A DNA stretch of 64,000 nt from a virus. Both the position numbers and the translations under genes were made by a program. The stretch is taken from the IMG/VR virus record IMGVR_UViG_3300025237_000002, positions 1 through 64,000 of that record; one strand, 5' to 3'. The first letter of the stretch is position 1. Every line of letters begins with the position of its first letter. This document shows, piece after piece, positions 15,089-22,124 of this stretch. A model generated the notes under the pieces. The model did no database searches. It was not told the origin of the DNA and saw nothing but the letters and a program-made list of their open reading frames with translations.

Positions 15089-15409
15089 ATGAAATGGACA
15101 ACAACTAATATAATGCTTGCGATATTAATTGCAGCTAGTTTAGTTACCAGCTATAAACTACACCAAGTAGTTAACAGGTACGATGATATGAAAGTTCAAG
15201 TAACTAAAGTAGTCGGTGAAGTAGATGTTAAAATCGATGACTTCAATAAAGTACTTGAAGATTTCACACTCAAATACGGTGATGAAATCGCAGAAGGATT
15301 AAAAGAAGAAGCGGATATCTTAAGAGCTGATGCTGAAAAATACGCTGACTCTCTTAGAGTCAAAGCGAGTACATTTTTAAAAAAAATTAATACTAAAACA
15401 ACAGAATAA
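15089..15409 (+). CDS. Membrane-anchored coiled-coil protein (106 aa)
   Basis: A 106-aa protein starting at the ATG after the promoter. An N-terminal membrane helix (residues ~7-24) is followed by a charged helix to the end. It overlaps the next start by one base, and heads a membrane/lipoprotein operon (15089-16423). Confidence 0.65.
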   Translation: MKWTTTNIMLAILIAASLVTSYKLHQVVNRYDDMKVQVTKVVGEVDVKIDDFNKVLEDFTLKYGDEIAEGLKEEADILRADAEKYADSLRVKASTFLKKINTKTTE

Positions 15410-15678
15410 TGAAAAAATTAATGATTATCGGGATACTATCCCTATTTATGTTTTCTTGTACGGAAAATTCAAGAGCTAAAACCTTTGGTGGAACGGCTAA
15501 ATTAGCAGTTCCTTGCGGGCAGAAAGTTCTAAACATCACTTGGAAAGATAATGAACTATGGTACAGTACTGTACCAATGGAAGCTGGTTATACGCCACGA
15601 GTACACACATTTTCAGAAGAGTCTTCTTGGGGTGTGATGGAAGGAAATTATATAATTACTGAAACTAAATGTAACTAA
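15409..15678 (+). CDS. Putative lipoprotein (89 aa)
   Basis: An 89-aa protein with a type II signal peptide: basic N-terminus, hydrophobic core, then FMFSC with the lipidated Cys at 17. The mature part is small and polar. No acidic sorting signal for surface export follows the Cys (TENSRAK), so either leaflet is possible. Phage lipoproteins often block superinfection; that role is speculative here. Confidence 0.75.
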   Translation: MKKLMIIGILSLFMFSCTENSRAKTFGGTAKLAVPCGQKVLNITWKDNELWYSTVPMEAGYTPRVHTFSEESSWGVMEGNYIITETKCN

Positions 15679-15680
15679 TT

Positions 15681-16226
15681 ATGGAACAGATTCTTGAAAA
15701 TTTAACAGGGTTTATCCTGTTCGGAAGTGTGTTATGGTTTTGGGTATTCACATCAGCATTCTTATTAGTATTATTTTTATCCGACATTTATGAAAACGGT
15801 TATTATGCATTCGTGTCATTTCTAATATTTCTTGGATTTTTACATTTCAAGAGTAATTTAGATTTACTAAGTTTTATTCAATTATATTGGTATACACCTT
15901 TCATATACTTAGGAATTGGAATGATATACGCAATGATTAGAACCTACTTTTATGGTAGAAAACCATATAAACCACCTTTTGTTAATAAAGAGGATAGTGC
16001 TGAAAAAGTAAGAGAATTAAAAAGAGAAGCGTTAAAATCTAAATTAAAAAAGAATGTATTTAGATGGTGGTTCTTATTTCCAATATCATTTATAAATTGG
16101 GTATTATCTGATTTACTAAAAGAGTTCTTCAGTGCAATTTACAGTAAATTGAGAAAGGTATTTGAAGGTATCTTAGATATGGGTATAAATTCAGTTTCAA
16201 CTGAAGATGAAAAAGATTCAGAGTAA
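15681..16226 (+). CDS. Multi-pass membrane protein (181 aa)
   Basis: A 181-aa protein with about three N-terminal membrane helices (residues ~10-35, 40-65, 70-95), a basic stretch, and another hydrophobic segment near 120-140. No family recognised. One-base overlap with the next gene. Confidence 0.6.
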   Translation: MEQILENLTGFILFGSVLWFWVFTSAFLLVLFLSDIYENGYYAFVSFLIFLGFLHFKSNLDLLSFIQLYWYTPFIYLGIGMIYAMIRTYFYGRKPYKPPFVNKEDSAEKVRELKREALKSKLKKNVFRWWFLFPISFINWVLSDLLKEFFSAIYSKLRKVFEGILDMGINSVSTEDEKDSE

Positions 16227-16423
16227 TGAAAAACCTAGAAATCAACATCTTAAAATCTGTAATTAAAAATCTAAAGGATTCTGCCAAAAGTGGTTGGCGA
16301 TATGGAGATTTTGAAGAATGGGCAAATTTTGCTAAGAAGATGAAAAGTACTATTAAAAGTAATGTTTCTGTATTAGAGACGTTATTAGAAGAGAAAGAAG
16401 AAGAGAAAGAAGAAGAGGAATAA
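16226..16423 (+). CDS. Small helical protein with Glu-rich tail (65 aa)
   Basis: A 65-aa protein whose last ~15 residues are almost only Glu and Lys. The N-terminal part is a basic helix. Function unknown. Confidence 0.55.
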   Translation: MKNLEINILKSVIKNLKDSAKSGWRYGDFEEWANFAKKMKSTIKSNVSVLETLLEEKEEEKEEEE

Positions 16424-16425
16424 AG

Positions 16426-16627
16426 AAGTGACTCAATGGTACTTGAGTAAGGGGGACGTAACTGCCTAGGTAATTGTTACGTCTGCGACCAAAAAATTGT
16501 ACTTGGAAGAGTGCCCTCAATCCAAAGGTTGAATTCCTAGATTTCGACTTTGAACAAAAGGGGTTTTTAAGGGACCATATAAATCACCTGGTTTTCCAGA
16601 CGAAGAGAGAAACTTCAGGTCCTTTTT
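16426..16627 (+). ncRNA. Structured non-coding RNA ending in a terminator
   Basis: About 200 nt with no good ORF but clear helices. ACTCAA/TTGAGT forms a 6-bp hairpin near 16432. GACGTAAC/GTTACGTC forms a perfect 8-bp hairpin near 16456-16484. A closing GGACC/GGTCC stem (16572-16622) encloses CTGG-TTTT-CCAG and GAAG/CTTC hairpins and is followed by T5. It could be a stand-alone RNA read from the upstream operon or a 3' UTR structure. I do not recognise the family; tmRNA, 6S and SRP RNA do not fit. Confidence 0.5.
16571..16627 (+). terminator. Branched terminator
   Basis: A GGACC/GGTCC stem encloses two small hairpins and is followed by TTTTT at 16623-16627. Confidence 0.6.
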
Positions 16628-16645
16628 AAAAAAAGTATAAAACAA

Positions 16646-16677
16646 TTTGTATATTAAATAAAATTGTTTTATATTTG
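16646..16677 (+). promoter_or_regulatory. Bacteroidota-type promoter
   Basis: TTTG at 16646-16649, 20 bp, TATATTTG at 16670-16677, followed by an ~40-nt A-rich leader before ATG 16717. Confidence 0.75.
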
Positions 16678-16716
16678 CAGTAACATACACCATTAGGTGT
16701 TAAAAATAAAAATATT

Positions 16717-18552
16717 ATGAAAACAATGTATTTAAAAATTTTCACAATCCTAGTATTCTTAACGGGATTTTCAAACTTATCAGCGCAAGATTTTATATTA
16801 GCACCTAATGGTGTTACTTGTCTATGTCCAACAGCAAGTGTTGGTGATACAGGGGATGTAAATGGAATTACTTATACCAAAAGAACAAGAGAAGATATTA
16901 CAGATGTAAATGCGGATACTACTTGTACGAGTGACATTACAGATATGTCAGAATTGTTTTGGGGTCACACTGATTTTAATGGTGATATTAGTTCTTGGGA
17001 TACGAGTTCTGTGGTTAACATGGAATTTACATTAGCAGATACACAAGTATTTAATCAAAATATAGGGTTTTGGGATGTGAGTTCTGTTACAAATATGAAA
17101 GCATTATTTGCTGGAGCTTCTTTATTTAATCAAGATATTAGTTCTTGGGATACGAGTTCTGTGGTTAACATGGAAGGATTATTTGCAGTTGCATCAGTTT
17201 TTAATCAAGATATAAATAGTTGGGATGTAGGTAATGTTACTAACATGACCAATATGTTTACAATGGCTTCTTTATTTAATCAAGATATAGAGATTTGGCA
17301 ATTCAACTCTAATGTTGAATTTGATAGTTTTGTCAGTAATTCTGGTTTGGATATAAATAATTATAACTCCTTGTTAAATGCTTTTTCAACTCAAAATCTA
17401 ACTAACAAAACATTAAATTCAGATAATTTAACTTATTGTAATATAACCGCTTGGGAAGATTTAGTAAATAATAAAGGTTGGACGATTTCAGGGGATACTT
17501 ATTCTCAAACTATTATCGAAGCACCAAATAATGTGGGTGTTGCACCAGATAGTGGCACTTGTATAGCTACAAATGTAGACCTTGGTACACCTACGATTAC
17601 TAATGCATGTGGAACTACAACAGTTACTAATGATGCGCCATCTGAATACCAAATAGGTGATACCGATATTATTTGGACAGTTGTCGATGAAAATGGTGTG
17701 GAATCAACAGATTTACAAACCGTATCAGTAATAATAGATGTCGATATTGCAGAACTATGTTATGTAAGTAGTGATGATATTGAAGTAACTAAAAATAGAG
17801 TCTTTCTTTTTAATATAGATGGGCTTAATGTTGATAATTATGAAGTGTTAAGAGAAACAACTACGGGTGGTGTTTATGAAACTATTGGTTTTATAGTACC
17901 ACCAGCAAATTCATTTTTGGATAATACATCAAATAACTCTACTCAAGCATATCGTTACAAAGTTCAAACTTTAGATATCTGTGGTACTTTGTCAGAAGAA
18001 TCACCTTATCATAAAACGATTTTATTGCAAAGTAGTATTGCGGCAAATAATACAATAAATCTTAGTTGGACACCATATGTTGGTACTGATTATACAACGT
18101 ATAATATTTTCAAACAGATTAACGGTGGGACTTTTGAATTATTTACTTCAATAGCGTCTACGAATTTAACATATAATGACATTGAAGTGGACTTATCAAT
18201 AAACTCATACGCATATTATGTTTCAATTGATGTCGCTGGTTGTATCGGAACACCATTTATGTCAGAGGCGATTAGGTCAAATCAAGATGGTACGATGATA
18301 CTTGATGTTGTAGACGTTGAACAATTGAAAAAATCTATTATTTTGTTTCCAAATCCATCAAGCTCAATAGTTAACGTTAGTGTTCCTAATGATGTGATGT
18401 TTAATAAAGTTAGTGTAATAAACAATATTGGACAAGTAGTTGCTAAATATAACACTAAGACTTTCAATGTTGAGAGTTTAATAGGTGGTATATATTACAT
18501 AACAATTGAAACCGATAAAGGCGTTTTTACTAAGAGATTAATAAAACGATAA
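16717..18552 (+). CDS. BspA-like surface protein with type IX secretion sorting domain
   Basis: A 611-aa protein. Residues 1-23 are a signal peptide (cut after LSA). Residues ~68-190 hold four or more BspA/DUF285 repeats with the core SSWDTSSVVNM...F.ga..FNQDI. Residues ~255-345 look like a HYR/Ig-like domain and ~350-520 like fibronectin-type folds. The last ~70 residues (ILFPNPSSSIVNVSV... ending GGIYYITIETDKGVFTKRLIKR) match the type A C-terminal signal of the Bacteroidota type IX system. The product should be exported through the host machinery to the surface or medium. BspA repeats bind host or cell-surface partners in other proteins. Confidence 0.85.
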   Translation: MKTMYLKIFTILVFLTGFSNLSAQDFILAPNGVTCLCPTASVGDTGDVNGITYTKRTREDITDVNADTTCTSDITDMSELFWGHTDFNGDISSWDTSSVVNMEFTLADTQVFNQNIGFWDVSSVTNMKALFAGASLFNQDISSWDTSSVVNMEGLFAVASVFNQDINSWDVGNVTNMTNMFTMASLFNQDIEIWQFNSNVEFDSFVSNSGLDINNYNSLLNAFSTQNLTNKTLNSDNLTYCNITAWEDLVNNKGWTISGDTYSQTIIEAPNNVGVAPDSGTCIATNVDLGTPTITNACGTTTVTNDAPSEYQIGDTDIIWTVVDENGVESTDLQTVSVIIDVDIAELCYVSSDDIEVTKNRVFLFNIDGLNVDNYEVLRETTTGGVYETIGFIVPPANSFLDNTSNNSTQAYRYKVQTLDICGTLSEESPYHKTILLQSSIAANNTINLSWTPYVGTDYTTYNIFKQINGGTFELFTSIASTNLTYNDIEVDLSINSYAYYVSIDVAGCIGTPFMSEAIRSNQDGTMILDVVDVEQLKKSIILFPNPSSSIVNVSVPNDVMFNKVSVINNIGQVVAKYNTKTFNVESLIGGIYYITIETDKGVFTKRLIKR

Positions 18553-18555
18553 AAA

Positions 18556-18587
18556 CTTGTTTGTTAAATATATTTGTAGTATATTTG
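18556..18587 (+). promoter_or_regulatory. Bacteroidota-type promoter (tRNA cluster)
   Basis: CTTG at 18556-18559, 20 bp, TATATTTG at 18580-18587, just upstream of the first tRNA-like element. Confidence 0.75.
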
Positions 18588-18598
18588 CAGAGTCAAAA

Positions 18599-18721
18599 TT
18601 CAGGAATGGTAAATTGGTAAAGCACCATGGGGGAACTGTGGGATGTAGGTTCGAATCCTTAAGTATAGTGAAAGCTAAACGACTATGGTAGTATTGTAGG
18701 TTCAAGTCCTACTTCCTGAAC
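18599..18721 (+). tRNA. Chimeric tRNA-like element (123 nt)
   Basis: The ends pair as an 8-bp acceptor (TTCAGGAA/TTCCTGAA). Inside are one D-arm-like GGTAAATTGGTAAAGCACC and two T-arm-like segments (GTAGGTTCGAATCC and GTAGGTTCAAGTCCTAC). The length is well above a normal tRNA and no proper anticodon arm is evident. Most simply, this is two tRNAs fused by a deletion that removed the 3' end of one and the 5' half of the next. An inserted tRNA is the alternative. Confidence 0.4.
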
Positions 18722-18778
18722 AACTAAATGGTTAATAATCAACCATTTAAAAAAAGATTAAAAAAAATGTGATTTTTG

Positions 18779-18810
18779 CTTGTTTATTAAATATATATAT
18801 AGTACATTTG
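18779..18810 (+). promoter_or_regulatory. Tandem promoter 1 upstream of the large RNA
   Basis: CTTG at 18779-18782, 20 bp, TACATTTG at 18803-18810. The initiated sequence (AGAGTCGAAAGAAAGTTATTAT) is repeated after the next promoter. Confidence 0.7.
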
Positions 18811-18870
18811 CAGAGTCGAAAGAAAGTTATTATGGTTAACATAAAACTTTTGAAAATAAATTCAAAAAGA

Positions 18871-18902
18871 CTTGTTTATTACAATATAATGTAGTATATT
18901 TG
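18871..18902 (+). promoter_or_regulatory. Tandem promoter 2 upstream of the large RNA
   Basis: CTTG at 18871-18874, 20 bp, TATATTTG at 18895-18902. It lies in a ~92-bp direct repeat with the preceding promoter, with the same start sequence. Confidence 0.75.
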
Positions 18903-18974
18903 CAGAGTCGAAAGAAAGTTATTATAGTGGTAAGTTATCACAATAAAAACTTTTTTAAATTAAAAGCAAAAAGA

Positions 18975-19006
18975 CTTGTTTATTAAAATAATAAGTTGTA
19001 TATTTG
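18975..19006 (+). promoter_or_regulatory. Tandem promoter 3, proximal to the large RNA
   Basis: CTTG at 18975-18978, 20 bp, TATATTTG at 18999-19006. Transcription would start a few bases before the first hairpin (GTCGTTTA-GAAA-TAGACGAC) of the giant RNA. Confidence 0.75.
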
Positions 19007-19009
19007 CAA

Positions 19010-19930
19010 AGTCGTTTAGAAATAGACGACACGTTCTTAAAAATATTGAAAATAATGGGGTGCTTATACTCCTTCCTCTTCGGGGGATAAGATAAACCTA
19101 GTAATAGGGATAAAGCGATGTATTCAAAGTGCATTGCGTTGAGAAGACTTCTTCGGGAGTTTTAACAATCTATGTAAGCAATTAATCACGAACCATACAT
19201 CGAGGGGCTACTGTCATAGATGAATTGAGTTCACCTCCTAGCTTCGGGGGGTTGAGTTAGAAATAGCAAAAGATGATTAATTAGTTTTTGGTTGAAACAT
19301 GTAAAAAGTGGATAGGCTGAATTCATCATAATTTGTTATGGAATGTTACCTTGAAATGCGGCACCTAACAGAGTCGTAGATTGATAGGAGATGAACCTTC
19401 GGGTGATTCTTTAAATGTAAATCTAATTAATGAAGAAATGACGTGACTGTAAAAAGTTGCAACGGGATGTTGATAGCTAAAGTGCTCAAAAGGCAACACG
19501 CTAGTCAATCGCAAGACACATCCTGTAAGAGAGAGCATCGCTATACAACTAAGGTTAATAGCCTTAATTTTTAATTTGATAAAAATTGTAAAGAGAAAGT
19601 TCTTGTGGACATGGATAAAAAATTAAGTTATTCTACTGAAAAATGTAGATGATGGAGGCTCTCAAGGCTGAAGTTAAAACGAGAGAAGTATCGTTAGTAA
19701 GAGGTGGGAACCTTTGCATCCCTTCCAAGGGAACTAGGTAATGAAAGTTGTTTATATCAATTCATGGTGAGAAAGGTGAAAGCCTAATCGTTCTCTTCGG
19801 AGAATAAAAGAGTTTGCAGTTGCTAATTTAAAACTGTCTTAGTGATACCTACGGACACGAAAGTGAAAGTGTGTGATATAGGGAAACCGAAAACGAAAGG
19901 TATTATAAACGCCCAAACACTCAAGCGTTT
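19010..19930 (+). ncRNA. Giant ornate non-coding RNA (GOLLD/ROOL-type candidate)
   Basis: About 0.9 kb without credible ORFs but rich in RNA structure. It opens with an 8-bp hairpin capped by GAAA (19011-19031). Stems capped by UUCG follow near 19075 (CCTC/GGGG), 19150 (ACTTC/GGAGT), 19397 (ACC/GGT) and 19793 (TTCTC/GAGAA), with an ACCTCC/GGGGGT stem near 19232 and a CAC-GAAA-GTG hairpin near 19857. Length, three tandem promoters and position at the head of a phage tRNA array match GOLLD and ROOL RNAs, which are known to be large, phage-borne and tRNA-linked. I could not align it to either consensus. A novel class is possible. Confidence 0.65.
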
Positions 19931-19934
19931 AATC

Positions 19935-20009
19935 GGGGATGTAGCTTAATAGAGAGCGGCTTGGTTTCAAATCCAAGAGGATGTAGTATCGATTCTACCA
20001 TCCCCACCA
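19935..20009 (+). tRNA. Aberrant tRNA-like element with encoded CCA
   Basis: Acceptor GGGGATG/CATCCCC, then A and an encoded CCA. The D-arm GCTT-AATAGA-GAGC lacks the usual GG. The anticodon arm CTTGG/CCAAG has an 8-nt loop (TTTCAAAT), so the anticodon is ambiguous (TCA or CAA by register). The T-arm is GTAG/CTAC with an 8-nt loop (TATCGATT). These features recur in neighbours at 20383 and 20828. Confidence 0.5.
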
Positions 20010-20059
20010 ATAGACTTGATAAAGCCTCTTCCTTATTGGAACGTAATTAAGTATAGTAT

Positions 20060-20126
20060 GGGTATACAATTAAGGTTCTCACCAACCTTTAAGGTTGTAT
20101 CATAGGTTCAAATCCTTCTATACCCA
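20060..20126 (+). tRNA. Aberrant tRNA-like element (67 nt)
   Basis: A perfect acceptor GGGTATA/TATACCC and a T-arm-like TAGGTTCAAATCCTT. The middle can instead form one long hairpin (ATACAATTAAGGTT with AACCTTTAAGGTTGTAT), and no regular D-arm is seen. The same 3' half (CCTTCTATACCCACTAAA) recurs at 24040-24060. Confidence 0.4.
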
Positions 20127-20137
20127 CTAAAATTAAA

Positions 20138-20209
20138 GAGGTCTCGTCTAATTAAAGATGGTCAGCGTAAGTTGACAGATGTGGTTGGAAACACCATAGT
20201 CTCTAAAGA
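20138..20209 (+). tRNA. Degenerate tRNA-like element
   Basis: AGAGGTC and AGTCTCT pair through 6 bp (two wobbles). GTCAG/TTGAC can form an anticodon-like stem with a 6-nt loop, and GTGGT/ACCAT a T-arm-like stem with loop TGGAAAC. Consensus D- and T-loop bases are missing. Confidence 0.3.
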
Positions 20210-20382
20210 AGTTTAGGTTCGGTAGTCCGATAGTGAAGTACAAACGATAGTTTAACGACAACCTTTATACTAAAATAGTTCTCATTGGCTATTCAATTCA
20301 ATGGGTATGACCCAACTTTAATGTTGGTTGATACTACAAGGGGAGTGTCGTAAAAACCTACAAGTTAGTCGTGTAGCGAAAA

Positions 20383-20451
20383 GGGAATGTCGTCTAATAG
20401 AAGGCAGCTGGCGTGAAGCTGGAAAATGTAGTATCAAATCTACCATTCCCA
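20383..20451 (+). tRNA. Aberrant tRNA-like element
   Basis: Acceptor GGGAATG/CATTCCC. D-region GTCTAATAGAAGGC lacks GG. The anticodon stem CAGCT/AGCTG is perfect but its loop (GGCGTGA) lacks U33. T-arm GTAG/CTAC has an 8-nt loop (TATCAAAT). It shares these departures with the elements at 19935 and 20828. Confidence 0.45.
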
Positions 20452-20661
20452 CTAAAGGATATGCACGAATGCAGTTAAGCGATACCTTTCAAATCGGAGG
20501 AACTGTACAAGGAGTAACTGAAATAGGTTTTCCAAAATAGATTTTTTGAGTAGTGGGTGTAAATACCGTATAAAGGTAAGCAACAAGAAAGAAAAAATAA
20601 TAGTAAATCCTAAGACTTGCGAAAGCTGGTTCAATAACAAATAGTTAGGTAATCTATTAAA

Positions 20662-20752
20662 TGGGGGTATAGCCCACACCTGTCGTGAAGATGGTGAAGT
20701 GGTAACTATGCTGAGAATGTAACTGTGAATGTTGCTACCTCCACAAATTGAG
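20662..20752 (+). tRNA. Possible degenerate tRNA-like element
   Basis: GGGGGTA (near 20662) and TACCTCC (near 20743) can pair as a 7-bp acceptor. The interior shows no consensus D-, anticodon or T-arm. It is listed because it continues the series of aberrant elements. Confidence 0.2.
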
Positions 20753-20827
20753 TTTAGTTTTGCGGTTAAGTTCTCAATTAAATAAAAAACTGGTGGGGTG
20801 TTAAACCCCATCGTAAACGCCCAATTG

Positions 20828-20903
20828 ACACTGGGATAGCTTAGTAAAGAGCAACCCGAAATTATAAGAGGTAGTGTGAGGTATTGAATCCTCAATCAGT
20901 GTT
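20828..20903 (+). tRNA. Aberrant tRNA-like element
   Basis: Acceptor ACACTGG/TCAGTGT. D-arm GCTT-AGTAAA-GAGC matches the one at 19944. T-arm TGAGG/CCTCA is perfect but has the 8-nt loop TATTGAAT. The anticodon arm is unclear. A T-run follows directly and may act as terminator. Confidence 0.4.
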
Positions 20904-20926
20904 TTTTAAAAATAAATGAAAATAAA

Positions 20927-20958
20927 TTAGGATGTTTGAATACTTTTATGTATTTTTG
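20927..20958 (+). promoter_or_regulatory. Promoter of the 33-aa microgene
   Basis: TTAG at 20927-20930, 20 bp, TATTTTTG at 20951-20958. Confidence 0.6.
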
Positions 20959-21008
20959 CATACTTATTATAAACGCACTAAGTGCAAAACGATTAAAAAA
21001 TAGAAATT

Positions 21009-21110
21009 ATGACAACAGTAACGACATATACGAAACAGTATCAACCGAAGGGCGGGAAGCCACAAGGTCAACTGAGTATGCGTTGTTATAACGATGAAGA
21101 AGAAGGATAA
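21009..21110 (+). CDS. 33-aa microprotein within the tRNA cluster
   Basis: A 33-aa ORF beginning MTTVTTYTKQYQPKGGKPQG and ending in acidic DEEEEG. It has an A-rich ribosome-entry region, its own promoter (20927) and its own strong terminator (21139). No homologue is recognised. GC content is higher than in neighbouring genes. The basic-then-acidic layout might bind RNA or a host protein, but that is a guess. Confidence 0.6.
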   Translation: MTTVTTYTKQYQPKGGKPQGQLSMRCYNDEEEG

Positions 21111-21138
21111 GTTCTTAATCATAATAAACAATATAGCT

Positions 21139-21170
21139 AAACCCAGTTGAAATCTTCAACTGGGTTTTTT
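21139..21170 (+). terminator. Strong intrinsic terminator
   Basis: A 12-bp perfect stem AACCCAGTTGAA/TTCAACTGGGTT with T6. It isolates the microgene from the downstream tRNAs. Confidence 0.92.
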
Positions 21171-21235
21171 GCGTTCTATAGGTTTTTCATCACCTGATAA
21201 AAAAGATGAATCTTTGAAATATTGTATTTTTTTAT

Positions 21236-21308
21236 CGGGAAGTATATCAATTGGTAGATTACGTGCTTTGGGAGTACGAGGTTGGAGGTTCGAGTCCTCT
21301 CTTTCCGA
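21236..21308 (+). tRNA. tRNA-Pro(TGG)
   Basis: Acceptor CGGGAAG/CTTTCCG, D-arm with GG, anticodon arm CGTGC-TTTGGGA-GTACG, T-arm GGAGG-TTCGAGT-CCTCT, discriminator A. Complete cloverleaf. Confidence 0.85.
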
Positions 21309-21312
21309 CTTA

Positions 21313-21364
21313 GGGAGACTGTTATTAATTCATAGGACCAATTGTGGTAATCATAGAATTAAAT
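21313..21364 (+). repeat. tRNA spacer hairpin repeat, copy 1
   Basis: Begins GAGACTGTTATTAATTCATAGGAC. TTAATTC pairs with GAATTAA around an inner hairpin ACCA-ATTG-TGGT. Copy 2 (21710-21767) keeps the outer sequence but has a different inner hairpin. Confidence 0.6.
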
Positions 21365-21368
21365 GTAT

Positions 21369-21444
21369 CGGGGTGTGGTGCAGTAGGCGATACACGCCTG
21401 TTTTGGAAACAGGAGGTTCGAGGGTTCGAATCCCTTTGCCCCGA
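21369..21444 (+). tRNA. tRNA-Pro(TGG), second copy
   Basis: Acceptor CGGGGTG/TGCCCCG, anticodon arm CCTGT-TTTGGAA-ACAGG (TGG), T-loop TTCGAAT, discriminator A. The sequence differs widely from the first Pro tRNA, so it is not a recent duplicate. Confidence 0.85.
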
Positions 21445-21521
21445 CAAAAAATAAACTTGTAGTTTAAAATGGCAACAACAAGTATGTATGATAATTAGCT
21501 GAACAGGTACCGTCAGTGAAA

Positions 21522-21597
21522 GGTGTATAGAAAGGGGTTGCAGAATTAGAATGTGTGGTAGAGGACCGCAAGATGTGAGTTCAAATCTCACCAAAGT
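21522..21597 (+). tRNA. Degenerate tRNA-like element
   Basis: A good T-arm (GTGAG-TTCAAAT-CTCAC) and an anticodon-like stem TGTGG/CCGCA whose loop (TAGAGGA) lacks U33. No matching acceptor stem was found, so this is probably a pseudo-tRNA. Confidence 0.3.
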
Positions 21598-21608
21598 TAT
21601 TTTTATAT

Positions 21609-21703
21609 CTACCAATGCACGAGTCGGTTTAAGTGGCTGGGCTTGGACCCCAGTGACAGCTTCATGAGGTTGCTGTCCGTAGGTTCGAATCCTACTTGGT
21701 AGA
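21609..21703 (+). tRNA. tRNA with TGG (Pro) anticodon and long variable arm
   Basis: Acceptor CTACCAA/TTGGTAG, anticodon arm CTGGG-CTTGGAC-CCCAG, reading TGG by position. A 24-nt variable region forms GACAGC/GCTGTC. T-arm GTAGG-TTCGAAT-CCTAC, discriminator A. Long arms normally mark Ser, Leu or Tyr tRNAs. A one-base shift would give GGA (Ser), but the 5-bp stem then breaks. Charging identity is uncertain. Confidence 0.75.
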
Positions 21704-21709
21704 CGAGTT

Positions 21710-21767
21710 GGAGACTGTTATTAATTCATAGGACTGTCAGATACAGTGTATAAGCATAGAATTAAAT
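21710..21767 (+). repeat. tRNA spacer hairpin repeat, copy 2
   Basis: Shares GAGACTGTTATTAATTCATAGGAC and CATAGAATTAAAT with copy 1. The inner hairpin here is ACTGT-CAGAT-ACAGT, different in sequence but alike in shape. Confidence 0.6.
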
Positions 21768-21769
21768 CT

Positions 21770-21843
21770 TGGGATATCGACTAGCGGTCCAAGTCATCTG
21801 GTTTTGAACCAGAAGAGCGAGGGTTCGAATCCCTCTATCCTAA
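21770..21843 (+). tRNA. tRNA-Gln(TTG)
   Basis: Acceptor TGGGATA/TATCCTA, anticodon arm TCTGG-TTTTGAA-CCAGA, T-loop TTCGAAT, discriminator A. Confidence 0.85.
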
Positions 21844-21844
21844 C

Positions 21845-21907
21845 TACCAATATATTGTCTATTTAGTCGATATATTGGCAAAATAGATAACATATTGTCT
21901 ATTTTAT
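21845..21907 (+). repeat. Two spacer hairpins
   Basis: CCAATATAT/ATATATTGG (9 bp) followed by AAAATAGA/TCTATTTT (8 bp). Probably processing or termination structures between tRNAs. Confidence 0.5.
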
Positions 21908-21911
21908 TACT

Positions 21912-21996
21912 GGGGGTGCGCCAAAGTTGGAGAGTTGGGGCGGTCTGTAAAACCGTTGCGTAAGCTGAGTAGGTTCGATTCCTATCACCCCCACCA
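21912..21996 (+). tRNA. tRNA-Tyr(GTA) with encoded CCA
   Basis: Acceptor GGGGGTG/CACCCCC, anticodon arm GCGGT-CTGTAAA-ACCGT, a longer variable region, T-arm with loop TTCGATT, discriminator A followed by genomic CCA. Most other tRNAs here lack encoded CCA. Confidence 0.85.
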
Positions 21997-22006
21997 GTAT
22001 ATATAT

Positions 22007-22079
22007 TCCCTCGAAGCTCAAGTGGACGGGCACCCCGCTTTTAACGGGGAGATTGCGGGTTCGAAGCCCGCTGGGGGAA
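22007..22079 (+). tRNA. tRNA-Lys(TTT)
   Basis: Acceptor TCCCTCG/TGGGGGA, D-arm GCTC..., anticodon arm CCCCG-CTTTTAA-CGGGG, T-arm GCGGG-TTCGAAG-CCCGC, discriminator A. Confidence 0.88.
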
Positions 22080-22124
22080 CTGAGAGAGTTATTACGTTCT
22101 CTTCGACAAGAAAAAACGTAATTT
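22080..22124 (+). repeat. Post-Lys spacer hairpin, copy 1
   Basis: Starts CTGAGAG and contains ATTACGTT/AACGTAAT (8 bp). The spacer after the second Lys tRNA (22494-22536) has the same start and a different but paired stem. Confidence 0.6.

Noticed and set aside
16426-16627. tmRNA, 6S RNA or SRP RNA
   Set aside because: No tRNA-like ends, no long central bubble between complementary arms, and no SRP helix 8 motif.
19935-20126. Stop-codon suppressor tRNAs (TCA and TTA anticodon readings)
   Set aside because: The loops are 8 or 5-7 nt depending on register, so the anticodons are not secure. TAA, TGA and TAG all end genes here, so general recoding is not supported.
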